From contig OW388296.1 of the NCBI GenBank assembly GCA_936450465.1, positions 15,435,867-15,499,866 of the forward strand: a stretch of DNA of 64,000 bases. The letters are read 5' to 3'. The notes beneath the pieces are model-generated. The model did no database searches. It was given only the letters and a program-made list of their open reading frames with translations, and had not been told where the DNA came from. The DNA comes from Gibbula magus. Its lineage: Eukaryota > Mollusca > Gastropoda > Trochida > Trochidae. A program made the translations under genes and the position numbers. Position 1 is the stretch's first letter. Each line of letters begins with the position of its first letter. Of the stretch, positions 51,640 through 64,000 are shown in pieces.

Positions 51640-53075
51640 ACCACTTAACTTCTGTTCCTTATTTTCTATTGCCTCGGTCACGTGACCTAAAACGCTCCGC
51701 AGCAAATTATGGTAATGAGTTGATTCGAAAACTTGGATCGATTTTACCCGTTCTGGTCTTAGACCTGTTCTGGTCGCTACAGACGTATACAAACAGAGTC
51801 CCCTTTTTTGCGTAATACGTACTACACAAACAGCGAGCGCTTCCGAAGCGTGAAGGCTCGTCTCTAGCGCAAGTCGCCATAACAACCCATGTGATGCACG
51901 TGCTTCACGTGTCTCACTTGCAAAGTACCCTTGTCACACATTACTGAATGTGAGGATTGCTTTACAAACAATGTTTCTAAATGTCCTGAGAATATACAAA
52001 ATATTTCCTGTTTAATGTTTTTATTTAATGAGATAAGACCAGCAAATTATGACAAATTTTTACTCTCATTAATTATAAAATTCAAGAAAAATACCTAGTT
52101 GGGTAAAACAATTATTCCAATATCTGTAGCAAATACATAATTAAATGAAATGGTAAATAAATAACCGTCAAAAAATTATATATTTCGATTTCTTTCATTG
52201 CTCATATTTTTTGTTATTCTTTCGTGTCTTTGTTTACTGTGTGTGTGAGCTAGACCATAATGCTTTGCGCTTGAAAATAATAGACTGGATCTATATTTAG
52301 ACTGGAAAACACCTTTACTAATTAATGCAATTTCTCGGCTTATTTTAGGTTGGAAAAATAAGGGAAAAATTAACTGTATTTATTTCACGGAGATAGATTT
52401 TTAGAAAAAAAATGATATTTTCATCAACATCCGTGATGGCTCTTTAACATCAAAGATATTGTTAAGAAAACATGAATTGTTTGTACTTGAGGTATCAAGA
52501 AGGATGTTGTGATATCTAAATATGGATAATTAACTTTAAGACTATACTTTAAGCGGCTTAATTAAGAATTAAGAAAATGTGAGTTTATCTCAATCTATCA
52601 TGATGTTATATTGAGGCAACCATAGCAGGTGACCCAAGAACAAACAATGTCTGTGAGGGTTGGAATACCAAGTTTTTCAACTTGGTAGGACACCATCACC
52701 CGTCAGTGTGGAGAACCATCGAGTGGTTCCAGAAGGAGCAGACAACGGTGAAGATTGCCATAGCCCAAGACGCCATCGGTAACATGCCTGCCAAAAAAAA
52801 CAAATCGATCTTTGTGAAGATGCAAGCTCGCTTGCAAAGACTCTGTAATGACATTAGGTCAGGGAGGAAGTCGGTCCCTGAATTCCTGAATGGGGTTTCC
52901 AGGAACATCAGACTGAATAAAGTCCAGTGAAGCACTCATGTATTCAATATTCTGTTACCTAAAATATAAAATAGGACTTTTTTCCGGAGGACTTTTTTTC
53001 CTAGCTGAATTTAGGACTTTTTTCCGGTACTCTTTTTCCAAGGACTTTTTTTCCGGACACCGTTTTTTTTGCATG
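51640..53075 (+). mobile_element. MULE-like element copy containing a transposase tail
   Basis: It is the reverse complement of blocks in 36,720-37,240 (gtcttagacctgttctggtc, aacatccgtgatggctcttt, aggacttttttccgg repeated). Between the second and third blocks lies about 500 bp of extra DNA with the transposase fragment. The ends are not defined. Confidence 0.55.
52631..52930 (+). pseudogene. C-terminal fragment of a FLYWCH/MULE-type transposase
   Basis: About 99 codons in one frame read DPRTNNVCEGWNTKF, then LVGHHHPSVWRTIEWFQKEQ and later VPEFLNGVSRNIR, ending in TGA. The pattern NN..EGW...F..LVGHHHPS.W is typical of the segment downstream of the MULE transposase domain in animal FLYWCH-type proteins. 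The catalytic part is absent upstream, so it is a fragment. The element would belong to the Mutator-like superfamily; this is recognised from memory of the family. Confidence 0.7.
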
Positions 53076-53164
53076 TCAGTTCACGTATTCAGGGTTGATC
53101 ATACGGTGGATGAGGTGATCTATAGGGCCATGGAGGGACACTGATGGTTTCTTGGGTTGACCAC

Positions 53165-53945
53165 TGTAGCACGTGCAGGATGCCTATGAGGTCTGACATT
53201 GTTACACTGTTACAGTTCCGTCTGGTGGGTGATGATAGCGCGTCAGATATCCTTTGACCATGGCCAGTTCAGTTTTCCGCTTGTAGGATATGGTCGCCCA
53301 CATCATCACACTTCCTCCAAAGAATCTGTCTATTGCAATTGGTGTTAAGCGTTTGTTTTGGCGTCGGTCTGTACACACGTTGCCGTTCATCTCGACGTTG
53401 GAGAAGTTAACGGATCCATCGCTGAACCATGCAGCCACGCCATCAGTCCCCCAGCTCCCAAGCTTGTGCACTGTTAATACGTCTGACACGTAGACGTCGC
53501 GTCACAGGACGCCATGGAGGACGCAAGGACCACCTACCGGTCGTCATGCACGGAGTCCGGCCTCGCTCACACACCTCCTGATGGCAGGTAGGTCTGCTAA
53601 TCTTCGCACATCTGACACGTATCTTGCGGTCTCCGTAGCCGTAACGTGTCGCTGACGTAGGTGGTGGCCGGATATGTCGGTCCCGGACAGAGGTGGTAAC
53701 TTTAGGTCTTCCACTTCAATGATCCAATATATGACACATGGTGGTCCAGTAAACCGGAAATGACGTGCTACGGCAGTCTGGTATTCTCCAGCTTCAAGAC
53801 GTCTTAGAACGATATTTCAACCAGCAACATTCGATCACGACATCTTGTCCGATCAATCAGTTGTCAAGGTGTGATGATCATGACGTGTGCTGATACTTCA
53901 TTGCATCTGCTGATGGATCGCACGCATTGCACGTGATTTATACTG
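53165..53945 (-). pseudogene. Degenerate Tc1/mariner-like transposase
   Basis: On the minus strand an N-terminal piece near 53,780-53,840 reads RLEAGEYQTAVARHF, the helix-turn-helix region of Tc1 transposases. Further on (53489-53202) come AAWFSDGSVNFS and FFGGSVMMWATISY, matching the family's FSDES.F and GGGSVMVWGAIS. Frameshifts and stops separate the pieces. The first catalytic Asp (FSD) is present, but the full DDE triad cannot be shown. It is an inactive remnant. Confidence 0.75.
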
Positions 53946-53949
53946 TTGG

Positions 53950-55590
53950 ATTGGGGCACGCATGCATTTCATGCAATTTTCAATGTTTGAGGCTGAGGTT
54001 TGCAAATGTCATGCTTTTGTCAACAGATTCATTTATCAATGCATACCTAACATTAGTAAAACACAAAAAGGTATCGCTACGATAACATGTTGCATGAAAT
54101 TAACAAACACAATTTATAGAGACTTTAGTTGCGTTACTTTTTTGCCATGTGTATATTATCATAGATCTCAAATTACACATATATTCTGTAGATTTTTGTA
54201 AATAATATTTTTATTCTAAGATGCATATGTTATGTCATTTGGTAGAAATAGGTTTTAATCCGTGACACTCGGGTCGCGTCATTGCATGTACAAACACGTA
54301 TTGTTTTGATAATCTGCCGCGAGGTATTATGCTAGGTATTACACGACGGACGCGCCTTAAGCATTTCAATTAAACAAAAGAAGTCTAAATAAACTGAGCT
54401 ACCAATATGTCAAGGACATCACAAAAGAACCAATGTATCCGCCCTAGATAAGGAAGTGTCAGTTCGGATAAATAATGGCGAGATCTCATACAGTATCGGG
54501 TATAAATAGAGCTTCCACATTATTAAGAACTCATAATTAAAAACTCGCTGAAACTGACTCTTCCTTCTGGTTCATTCAAGGTGTTGCAACGGATCCCGAA
54601 GCTAATTCCCCAAAAGCAAATTCTAGGCGTGTAACATATGCCTGACCTACAATAACCGCTAGGTTCCCCAAGGTCTCAGGTCGTTACAATATTAACAAAC
54701 ACTAGCAGCCTGAGGAGCCATGATAATATTTGTGAGGAAAGTAAATATAGGGTTTAAAAGGCATGAATAGTTATACAAACAATGAGGATTCAATACACAG
54801 ACATGAGGGGTTACATAGTTGATTGGTAATACAAACATCCACCCGTGACTTCACTAGTAGGTGTTATTGAAGTGCTGGATACGTACATCGTTGTCGAGAT
54901 TGATTGATCTACACATATGACTTTGCAATACAAATGTCAATCGGCTTTATTGAAGTGGTAGTCGGTACAAGCAAGTGCTGTAGTTTAGTGAAGACAAAGG
55001 CAAATGGTGTGTGGTTAAGAGTAGAGACCGCAAACAGTGGAAAGGGCAGGGGCGTGCATGAATTTTCATGAACTCCACGGTGCAACCCCCGCCCCCTCTT
55101 TTCAACCCCCTTTAAAAATGTCTGGATCCGACACTGGGAAGCTTGATTGAAATAGAGAATAAAAACAGACAGACAGAATATCTTTATTAACCGATTGGTC
55201 CTTTAAGACCCCCTTCGCTCGTTACAAATTCCATTTATGGTGTGGGCACATGACAATGGGGATGAACAGACTTATATATAAATGCTTACTACGTTTTTCA
55301 TTACAGGAATCTTTTTCACAGCCGGAAATATTTTTTGGGGACCCACATCGAGATTTAAAAGCAGATCGAATTTCTTTTTCTGAAATATTTAAGACCAAAC
55401 ATAGAGAGAAAAGGTTTGAGGGTGTAGCTTTGGGAATATAGCGGCTCTTGAGAAGTCGAAAATGTCATTTGTGGACGGACGACGTTCGTCTGTAGGGTAT
55501 GCCTATTTGGTTCAAGTCCTAGGCTCTAGATTGCCTCCGACGAGAGATGAGCGGTGAGTAGATTAATTGTTGTATGAACCTCCACCGCAC
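53950..55590. other. Non-coding stretch with a possible LINE 3' end
   Basis: No gene is seen. At about 55,168-55,195 the sequence acagacagacagaatatctt plus tatta resembles the 3' terminus of a non-LTR element in reverse orientation. The short open frame after it has no recognisable motif. Confidence 0.35.
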
Positions 55591-55599
55591 GGATGCCTC

Positions 55600-55683
55600 C
55601 ATCCTCGATAATCCAGCGCTATTGTTCCGATAAATCTACACACGTAGATGTATCGAAACAATAGCGCTGGATTATCGAGGATG
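55600..55683. mobile_element. 84-bp palindromic element with 9-bp target duplication
   Basis: The two halves are reverse complements over nearly the whole length, with the first 33 bases matching at 32 positions (catcctcgataatccagcgc onwards). The 9-mer ggatgcctc flanks it at 55591-55599 and 55684-55692. This is a minimal foldback transposon. Confidence 0.85.
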
Positions 55684-57101
55684 GGATGCCTCATCCAGGA
55701 AATATTGCTTATCTCTGTGGAAAATCAATGCGCCACGTGTGCAAGCTTACGACTATACATAACATTGCAATCCAATCATCCCTAAGACCGTAATTCTTTG
55801 ATTAATCGCAAGGCGCTTATTAATTTCAAACACCGATTTTACCCGCCGATTATTCAAGGCAGGCAACAATCCGAGACAGAGTATTATTCCTTTCGAAGTG
55901 CTAAAGTAGAAGTTATCAAGTGATCCGTAATGTAAAATACTCATATCAACTTTGAGCTAAGTGGATATCCTATATAGCTATAGGCTATTAGGAACGTGTT
56001 TCGTATCACCCTACCACATAACGGTAATATATAGTCCCACTCCTTTTTTCCCTTTTTTCTTTTTGATTTAAGAACAATTGTACATTGTCTGATATTTCTT
56101 ATGTTTATATTATTACAAAAGTTGTTCCATGTAGTCACACGTGGCATATGTGTGCCTTATTTGTTAAAGTAGGGAGATAACCACGTATTTATCAGACCTC
56201 CTTCAGCCCCGGCGTCCATTCCAAATCGGCGTCTGTTGTTTTTCGCAATAAAAATCGTCCAGCTAACAAACATATGGAATTGCAATCATGACTAACTTTC
56301 TTGAATATGGATTTGTTTTGGTTAATATTAATTCGTTATCGAACGTATACTGTTATTTCTTCTTTAAGAAAAATACTTAAAGTATGCATTTTTCATGCAT
56401 GTTGTATCATTACTTGATCATCTTATCACTCTACGTCTAATGGAGACATGCATCTATTTCTTTCAAATAGTCAAAAAAATGCACCTATTTAAACCAAAAA
56501 AGTCAGAAAATAACAGCATACTTATAATTTTGAACATATGGCGGTATATGGAGCAGCGGTAATAAAAGCTGTACATGTGACGCTTAATCAGTAGGCCTAA
56601 CGTGTTGTCATTCAAAAATTAATCGACGGAAAGATAAAAGGTTTGTTACGATAAAGATAATCACGTTTGTATAGTAGAGAAGATTTCCTTGCTGTGTACA
56701 ATATGTAAAACTTAAAGGACAAATTCTCTATTTATGAAAATTATTCTTCCAAAGCTGAAATCCCATAGATTTAACCTTTGATGACTCACTTTTGGTCAGT
56801 TACTGTAAATCGCGTCGAAACCCTTTAAAAGGTTTGAAATATATAACTGTTACCAACAACATTAATCACACTGGAAAACGTACATGTATGTCTATTCCAC
56901 GATTGTAGGATAGAGAAACAAAGAAGACGCGAAAATGAGTTCCTGGTCCAGCAGACTACCGTTGTTCCTGGCTATCTCTATAAGAAGTTGTCGTCAAACC
57001 GTACATCGTATTAGGAGGGTGTTAGCCATCTTTGAGCGAGCCGGTGACAGCCTACTGAATCATTACACATTAGGGAAGTTGCTACCGTAGACTAGGTTAC
57101 A

Positions 57102-59496
57102 ATGGATGAAGAGTATGATGTGATAGTCCTTGGGACAGGGTTAAAGGTTTGTCAATCCACTTTAAGTTTGACTTCACTTGACAATAGCTTTATATCGACG
57201 ATCATCAGATCAATTATTGGTCAATGTAATCGTGTGACAAGAGACTAAAATAGAACCTACACGTCATTCCGATACAGAAAATATAAGCTTACAAATGTTT
57301 CAGTAATTTAATAAACAATTCCTGCTTTCAAAATAATTATTTCAACATGATGTCTATTGATCAATAATTCTGACGGTTTTTTCTCTCCGCAATATACATA
57401 CTGTCTGGAGGGTGTAATGAATTTATGAAAGGGGGAGTTGTTGCTTTCTAGACCTTATTAAAATTCCATTCAAAGATGTTTTCGACTTGTAATTAAATTT
57501 CAGTCATGAAAAATATAGATATACCCAACATGCTTTGTTGTGTAAAGCCTCAAATATGAATGGTAATATGTACAGTTTGCAAGAATGGTAGCGATAGACA
57601 GCCAGGGGAGATAACAAGGACAAGTGGAACCTTGGTCAGAAAATAACAGCAAAATAGAGAGCTGCTACACATGATTTTAAAATAATCTAGCTTTTAACTA
57701 ATGAATAACGTTTACCATTAGAAAGACAAAATGTCTGTATTCTCCAAACATTGTAATTTTGATATGAGAAAGATTTCTCCTGAAAATTTAGGTCAATCTC
57801 TGAAAATATCTGGAAAATCTGAACTGATTGATCATCAAAAATGATAAATATCTTCTGCCAAAAATATTGTATTTACTCTTTTTATGATTGTAAACTACAT
57901 TGAACCAGTATTACATAAATAAATAATAAATTCTAGAGACATTAAAAAATTTACCTAATTTTAATATATTCTTTTCAATTTCAAACGATTACCAATAATC
58001 AATAGATGGATGGCCCAAGTACTCATTGTTTCTATTGAAATGTGATAACCAGCACTACCAATAAATATTAATTTTCACAAGTGTGATTGATTTTCATCTG
58101 TGTCTGACATAAAGGCCATAGTAATATAAGTTTTCGCTGTTGATGTCCTCTCAAGAACTTTTCCTCTAGAGAGCTGAAATGATGTATACTGTACCTGTAA
58201 CCAACTCCTTAGCTACGGGGGCAACAACCTAAAACTTATTTTCATTTCCTTCAGAACGAAAAGCCCAAGAATTGAGCTGACATTTTGTTTCAGACTCCTT
58301 GGCCAATAGAGTAAAATGTAGACTTTGTGACTCGTAAGGGACAGAGGGCGCCATGCAGTGTTGTTCCTAGAGGGGGTCCTGGGGGACATTTGCCCACCTT
58401 TTTGGCAAGTTGTCCCTTAAAATTTGGAGAAGTAGGATACTTTTACTATTGCAAAGGGTCCAACTTTTTCAGAAATGGCCAAATGCCCCCCTCCGGAGAT
58501 CACCTAGGAACAACACTGCCCTGCCTTCTTCAGTATCGAAAGCCTAACAAAGCTGCAATCCTGTGTACAGGCTCCTTTTCCAATAGGGATTATTAATTGT
58601 AGATTTGATGACTCTGTGACAGCACTAACGTTCATAATAGCTTATAGATCTAATTTGGTCAGGTGGGTAATCTGTTGTGACTTGGTGGCTGAATGGCTAA
58701 ACTGTTAGGACACTCAGTGCTGATGAATCTTGCCTGGCTGTGATGGTGTGGGTTTGAATCCTGCTAGGGATTCATCCAATGATAATTATGATACCAATTG
58801 ATTTTTATTTTCAAGAACTGATTGTGTGTTTCAGGAATGTATTCTCAGTGGAATGCTCTCCGTGAGCGGCAGGAAGGTGCTGCATATGGATCGCAACAAA
58901 TACTACGGAGGGGAGAGTGCCTCTATCACACCCCTGGAAGATGTAAGTCAATAAACCAGAAAGTCACGGATGAACCTATGATGCATTTCTATGGCATTTC
59001 CACATCAAAACACAAATTCCAGCTGTCATAAATTCTGGTTGCTGGATTTGGATGCATAATATTTGGAAATACCGCATCCAAAAAAGGGGGGCGGGACATA
59101 TAATAATAAATATGAACCCAAAACTATTGTTACAATTCATCGCCAAGTGCCAAAGTTTATCTTTCCTTGGTGATAGGGGAGAGAGGAAAGGGAGATGTCA
59201 CACCTTAAAAATCTATTTTTTGCTTGTTTCTTAGAATGGAAAGGTTTTTTTTTGTAGACATAGGATCAATGTAGATTATGATTTGTAAATTTGATGACAC
59301 TGCAAACCATATAAAGACAACATGGGCAATGCCTTATTATTTGATATGTTTGTGGCCAGTGGCTCTATGTCTTCTGTAATCTTTCAGTTCTACCCAGCAA
59401 TGGGACGTGAAAAGCCAGACAAAGGTTCCCTAGACAAGTATGGAAAGAGCAGGGATTGGAATATTGATTTGATTCCAAAATTGTTGATGGCAAATG
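57102..59496 (+). CDS. GDI: Rab GDP-dissociation inhibitor, first three coding exons (3' end off window)
   Basis: Exons 57102-57146, 58835-58942 and 59388-59496 join in frame (87 codons, last codon split) with GT donors and cag acceptors. The protein starts [15 protein letters not shown], containing the GxGL dinucleotide-fold motif. It continues [12 protein letters not shown] and [19 protein letters not shown], the sequence-conserved region 1 that binds Rab. Exon 3 reads [15 protein letters not shown]. Lys15 replaces the vertebrate Thr, as in insect GDI. GDI extracts GDP-bound, prenylated Rabs from membranes and keeps them soluble in the cytosol. The rest of the roughly 445-residue protein is not in the window: the 4.5 kb after exon 3 holds no further recognisable exon. 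The ATG context is ttacaATGG. Paralogue number (GDI1 or GDI2) cannot be assigned. Confidence 0.95.
58358..58525. mobile_element. MITE with agtgttgttcc ends, copy 2
   Basis: It runs from agtgttgttcctagaggggg to cacctaggaacaacact and is the inverted homologue of 29,577-29,740. The terminal inverted repeat is about 14 bp. It lies in GDI intron 1. The flanks gccatgc and gccctgc are similar but not a clean duplication. Confidence 0.75.
58675..58775 (+). repeat. tRNA-like repeat head in GDI intron 1
   Basis: A box A-like tggctgaatggctaaac and a box B-like ggtttgaatcc are spaced about 55 bp apart. The arms do not fold into a clean cloverleaf, so a SINE head or tRNA-related repeat is more likely than a working tRNA gene. 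Confidence 0.45.
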
Positions 59497-59964
59497 GTGA
59501 GTTGTTAGATCTTATTACATTACGTCTTCTTGTAATAAATTTCTTATCAGTGAAATGGATCATCAAAATCTTAAGCATAGCTTCTAGGGAAGGCAGAGAG
59601 CTGATTGATTTTTTGTGACCTTGAATTATTAATATTTTCAAGGTCACACCAGAACTTTGAGGCTGCTTTTGTTTTAACAACACGTGTGTGGAGTCGGCAC
59701 ATGTGATACTTGAGTCTGCAAATCAAATTCTCATCATTTTCATACACCAATGGTTCTTTTAGGGAAGTTGCAGGGCTCATTCGATTTTGCTGACCGTCCG
59801 TCTGATTAAAATCAACCTTGTTCCGAGAAATAAAATTTGCAAAATAATGCATCTACTGGATACGAACAGGTTCTGTAGATTCCTCGCCACAAGGTCTGAG
59901 AACACCCTGTATAGGCGTGTGTTCAAACCTCAAGTGCAATGTCATAGCATTGTGACATCATTAT

Positions 59965-60340
59965 TAGCTCATCAGGCCTGAAAGGCCAGATGGGCTTATG
60001 GCATGGGCCGTCGTCCGGCCTCTTGTCGTCCGTAAACTTTTCACTCCTTCGACTTCTCCTCCAGAACAGCTACACCCCCAAAATTTGGTGGGCGTGTACC
60101 TGGCACCTAGGGGGTCAAAGTTTGTTCATCACGAATCCCAACGCCCACAAATATGGCCGCCAGAGACGTTTAAAGTGAAACCTTTAAATGACTTCTCCGA
60201 AAGCGCTTGATATAGGAATGTGAAATTTTGTCATTAAGATCTTTGTAGGATGGAGATGCAAGTTTGTAAATTTAGTTGAGATAAATTATGAAATATGTAC
60301 TTTGCAGGAGGTTCACCCTAAAAGCTTCAAATGACTTCTT
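59965..60340. repeat. Common molluscan interspersed repeat
   Basis: It begins agctcatcaggcctgaaagg and continues gccgtcgtccggcc, gtaaacttttcactcc, ccaaaatttggtgg and ggtcaaagtttgttcatcac. This order is typical of a very abundant interspersed repeat in mollusc genomes, recognised from general familiarity. Two overlapping plus-strand frames inside it are not genes. Confidence 0.6.
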
Positions 60341-61494
60341 CTCATGAGCCAGCAGGGGGGGTTCCATCTCGTTATCTCCCCCACCATCTCTCTCTCCTCT
60401 AATAATCTTGTTACCATTGGTGGGGGGAGAGGCTCAGTGTGTAAAGGGCTATTGTTCATTGGGTTTTGGTCAAGCTTTTTCCATTTGTAATTAGGGTTCA
60501 TTAATACAGTATACTCACTTGAAAATGGATTTGTATTGTTTCTCTCCAAATGTTATACCATTTTGTTTGATGATTTGGGGAATATATATATTCTATTTTA
60601 ATTTAAAAGGTTTTAGTTATTTACCATTTTTACACAACTTTCATTATATTTGTATCATAGATATTAAGCAAGATAGAACTTAGTTTATCTTTTGCAATTT
60701 TTAGTCTACAACTTAAATCACTATCAAGCAGGATATTATTACTACATTGAGTGAACAAAAACACCAGAATGCTGAAATCTTGTGTAGACATATCTTTTGA
60801 AGCAGTTATAATTACATATTATGAATCTCTTATTCTAAATTAAACAGTTGTTAAAGGGGCTGTAGCATGTTTTTTGCAAATTTTATTTTTTCAAATTTCC
60901 CATTTATAATGATAGTTGATGTGATTTATATTTACTTTAGAGGTTAAAACATCTTATTACACAAACCAATTATCCGTAGTGGTAATAACACTGTTGCGTA
61001 TAAAGCAAAAATTTCATGGCGGCCATTTTAATGTGAACATAATTTATTAATTAGAATTGCCAAAAAATATTCCCATGGCTTAACCAAACTATGTACACTA
61101 ATTTTTTAACTTGATTTTCCGAAGGGCATGTTGTTTGATACTTTAAAGATAAATTAATCTTTTGACTAGAAGTATGATATGAATTAGTATTTTATTGTGT
61201 GAGCACAATCCAAACATTATAATGAGTCTTCAGGGAATCGAAATTACCTTCATTTGGGTGCTGAGCGCACAGGTAAATTCAATAGGGCACGGGTAAAATT
61301 GTACAGCTTTGTGGGCATTGAATTTTAATTGAACTGACAAAATGTTTACTTTTCAACCTTTCTTAATCTATCCCAAATCTTAAAACGTCTGTTCTGACAC
61401 ACAGCAGACCATTGAAGACTGTGAAAGAAAGCAAATATACGGCTTTTCCAAGAAATCTATTTTTAGATTTGTCTCTTACGACTTACTTAGTGTC

Positions 61495-63072
61495 ACAGAG
61501 CTCTAGATAAGCTTTTGACCATGTGGGTATGATATCCGCATTTTGAAAACTTGGTGGGTATTTCAAATTTGATGTGGGTATTTATATTTTTTTATACCCA
61601 CCACTTTTTTAAAATGTGGGTATTCATTTCAAATGACAAGTATACATACAAGTTTAACATATGAAACGTGTATTTAATAATAAATAAAGACTCAAACAAT
61701 TTTTACAGTTACAGTTGTTGACTTTATCGTCTTTTTATGCAAACTTGTTTTTTTACATTCAATGTTTGGCTTCACTCGTATTAGACTTGTTTTACAGTTC
61801 AGTTGTACACATCACTCTTACAACTTTACACAGTTCTGACCTACTCACACAGAAAGAGAAACGTTTATGAGAGGCCACTATTTAAAGCAAGACCAAATAA
61901 GGACTGATATCTTCATCGGCACGTGTATATTTATAAATAGCTAACAGAAAAGCCTATTTTCATTTTGAACAATTCAATAAACATCAGCTGAAACGACAAC
62001 TGACAAATTAAAATGCAATATTTCATCAGGGCTCCAGAATGTGTATATACAATCGAAATGAATGAGAAATCATCTTTAATAAAAACAATATCGTTGTTAG
62101 ATAACCAAAGTATAAATCAAAGCTTAAATGCTGACACAACTGAAAGATGTCCCATTTCCTGTGTTTGTGGTACCCCCATTATATTGTTTATTCATGAAGT
62201 TTTATCAAACTTTCTATCTTATCGTCATCCTCTACTGCAGTAGACCATCTTTGGATATATTATAAGGCCAAATATTTATGTTAAAAACCAACAAGTTTTC
62301 CACCAGGCAATTCATTGTTTATAAATGCTGGGTTTGAGTTATTATGAAATGTATTCGAGCCCGAAATCTGCACAAGAAACAAGCCAAGGCTGAGTTCGTC
62401 TGCCTTCATAAGTAACAATACAAAAAATATTGCACATGCGCAGATAATTGTAAACTCGAGAGCGTAATCATGTCTACAAAGAATATGTAGCGCAACGTAA
62501 TTGGAGAACCATGATCTGACTATCTTGCTTTACACCAACAAGCTGTTAACAATCGTTAGCCATAGCTGTTTTTTCAAAGCAGACAAATGGAAACACAAGG
62601 AAAACAATAACTCATACTGGTTTGGGGCATATACATTAACTAAACAGGCCCCGACTTTGGGCATGCAACAAATGGCTTTCAAACTCCTCAGCTCACACAC
62701 CATGCTACCAGTAAATAAGTGATAAAATCATATAGCGGGTTCTGTACAGAACTTGGTGTTCAGAGTAGATTTCGCTCAGATTCCAGTCTACCAACTGACC
62801 TTCTTATGATGTAAACACGTTTTATCTGATGGAACTCATTTAGATTATTTCAGTGTTTTACAACATTTCTGACGGATCTTTTTGATTTGCTGATTTGTTA
62901 CGATACGCATCATGATAATTATGTCCTGGGTAAATACGCAATCATTTCTTGATGTAGCGTAAACGTACATTTTTAGTGTTTTTTTTATACGCAGACATTT
63001 ATTTTTCTTGCGTAATTCAACATTAAATTTGCGTATCTTACGCAAATACCCTGCTTATCTAGAGCTCTGGTG
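61495..63072. mobile_element. 1.57-kb non-autonomous DNA transposon with TIRs and 6-bp duplication
   Basis: The left end cagagctctagataagc and the right end gcttatctagagctctg are perfect complements. The hexamer gtgtca directly adjoins both ends. The interior has tgtgggtat/tacccacc repeats near the left end and cgtaa/ttacgc repeats near the right end. No transposase frame exists. The cagag terminus resembles hAT elements, but the duplication seen is 6 bp, not 8. It lies in the presumed GDI intron 3. Confidence 0.75.
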
Positions 63073-64000
63073 TCAGCAGAAGAATTATAACAAAGTAGTT
63101 TTAAGTTTCAAGAAAGACAGAATGATGATCACAAGCAACCTACTCTTACTCTGCTTGTAAAATTCCTTTATAAATCTCTCCAATGCTCACAGAAAAAATA
63201 AATGATGCTGACATCTTGAGTGGACCGATCCATTTGCCAGGGATGATAGGTGAATTTTGTCCAAACTTTCGAAAAATAACGGTTTCAATGTCACCAATGA
63301 GTTTACAGCAGTATTAGGGGGAAATATTGTGGAATAATGTTATTTAAGTGATATGAAATGAATTTAATTAATTAAACAATAAGAAATTGGGACAAATGCT
63401 TACAAGCAACCTGTCACCCTATTCCTAAATAAGTCAAGCCCTTTGGCAGAAGTATGGAAATCGAACGTCTTGATGTTAAAAATACTGATTGTTTTAGGAA
63501 CTACATTTGTAACTGTTGAGTGTTTAGGTTTTGATAAATTATGATGCATATGTATTAAGTGAACTTTTTTTTAACTATAATTTAAAAATTGTCTTCACAG
63601 AATTCTAAGGTATGTGTTGATATATTGGAAGTCTATTCTACAACTTAGTTTCACTTGTGGCCTGGGTGTCTATAGTATACATAGAGATATTTATAAGATG
63701 AAACACCTTTTTCAATATTACCAAATAATTAATCAATATACAACTTTTTAAATATCTTTTCCAGAATTAAGTACTAAGTCAACTATTTTAAACAGTTCAT
63801 TATAGATCATGTGCATTTTATGAGTTTTTTAAAAGTGAAAAAAAAATCTCATGCAAAAGACAATTTTATTTACTTAACATCTATCTTGATATCTTTTTAT
63901 CGGAGAAAATCTATGTGCAAACAATAAACATATATATAAACAACACAAAAACAACTATTTTTTAAGTGTCTAAAAAGGAACTTTATTATTGTTAAATAAT

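Noticed and set aside
59965..60210. Two overlapping plus-strand frames in GDI intron 3
   Set aside because: Both lie in a very common molluscan interspersed repeat.

Overview
This is a eukaryotic, AT-rich, intron-rich and repeat-rich window. The combination of tRNA-derived SINEs ending in (CTCAC)n, widespread molluscan interspersed repeats and animal-type genes suggests a lophotrochozoan, most likely a marine gastropod mollusc. That placement is inference from repeat style and protein similarity. No bacterial-type genes, operons or CRISPR arrays are present, and most short open frames are noise or repeats.

Left end (1-3,493, minus strand): seven exons of a spliced gene whose 3' end lies off the window. 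It encodes a GRGRPRK-type basic N-terminus followed by a transposase-like core (GDGRNDSPG, VVTDQ, HQWDVWH). From about 3.5 to 10.8 kb there is no recognisable gene; it holds SINEs and a hAT-type MITE with an 8-bp target duplication.

11,230-34,411 (minus strand): a complete RNF123/KPC1 E3 ubiquitin ligase gene, reconstructed as 36 coding exons that stay in one frame over 3,696 nt (1,231 aa), with an N-terminal SPRY domain and a C-terminal C3HC4 RING. Intron 14 has AT-AC termini and a U12-type branch site (minor spliceosome). The last codons and stop lie inside the first unit of a 54-bp minisatellite, and intron 24 is almost entirely a 31-bp tandem repeat. The introns hold SINEs, foldback MITEs and other repeats.

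34.4-57 kb: a large repeat-dominated interval. It contains palindromic MITEs, inverted copies of several non-autonomous DNA elements, a 172-bp satellite array (about 40.6-44.2 kb, 21 regular units with higher-order structure), a MULE/FLYWCH-type transposase tail, and a degenerate Tc1/mariner transposase. Next to the satellite, on the minus strand, four consistent exons (44,462-48,939) predict a small protein of about 110 aa that I do not recognise.

Right end (57,102-59,496, plus strand): the first three coding exons (87 codons) of a Rab GDP-dissociation inhibitor (GDI). The gene continues beyond the window; the last 4.5 kb looks like intron 3 and carries a 1.57-kb element with terminal inverted repeats and 6-bp flanking duplications. 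The named genes are independent housekeeping or transposon-derived genes and show no sign of a shared pathway.
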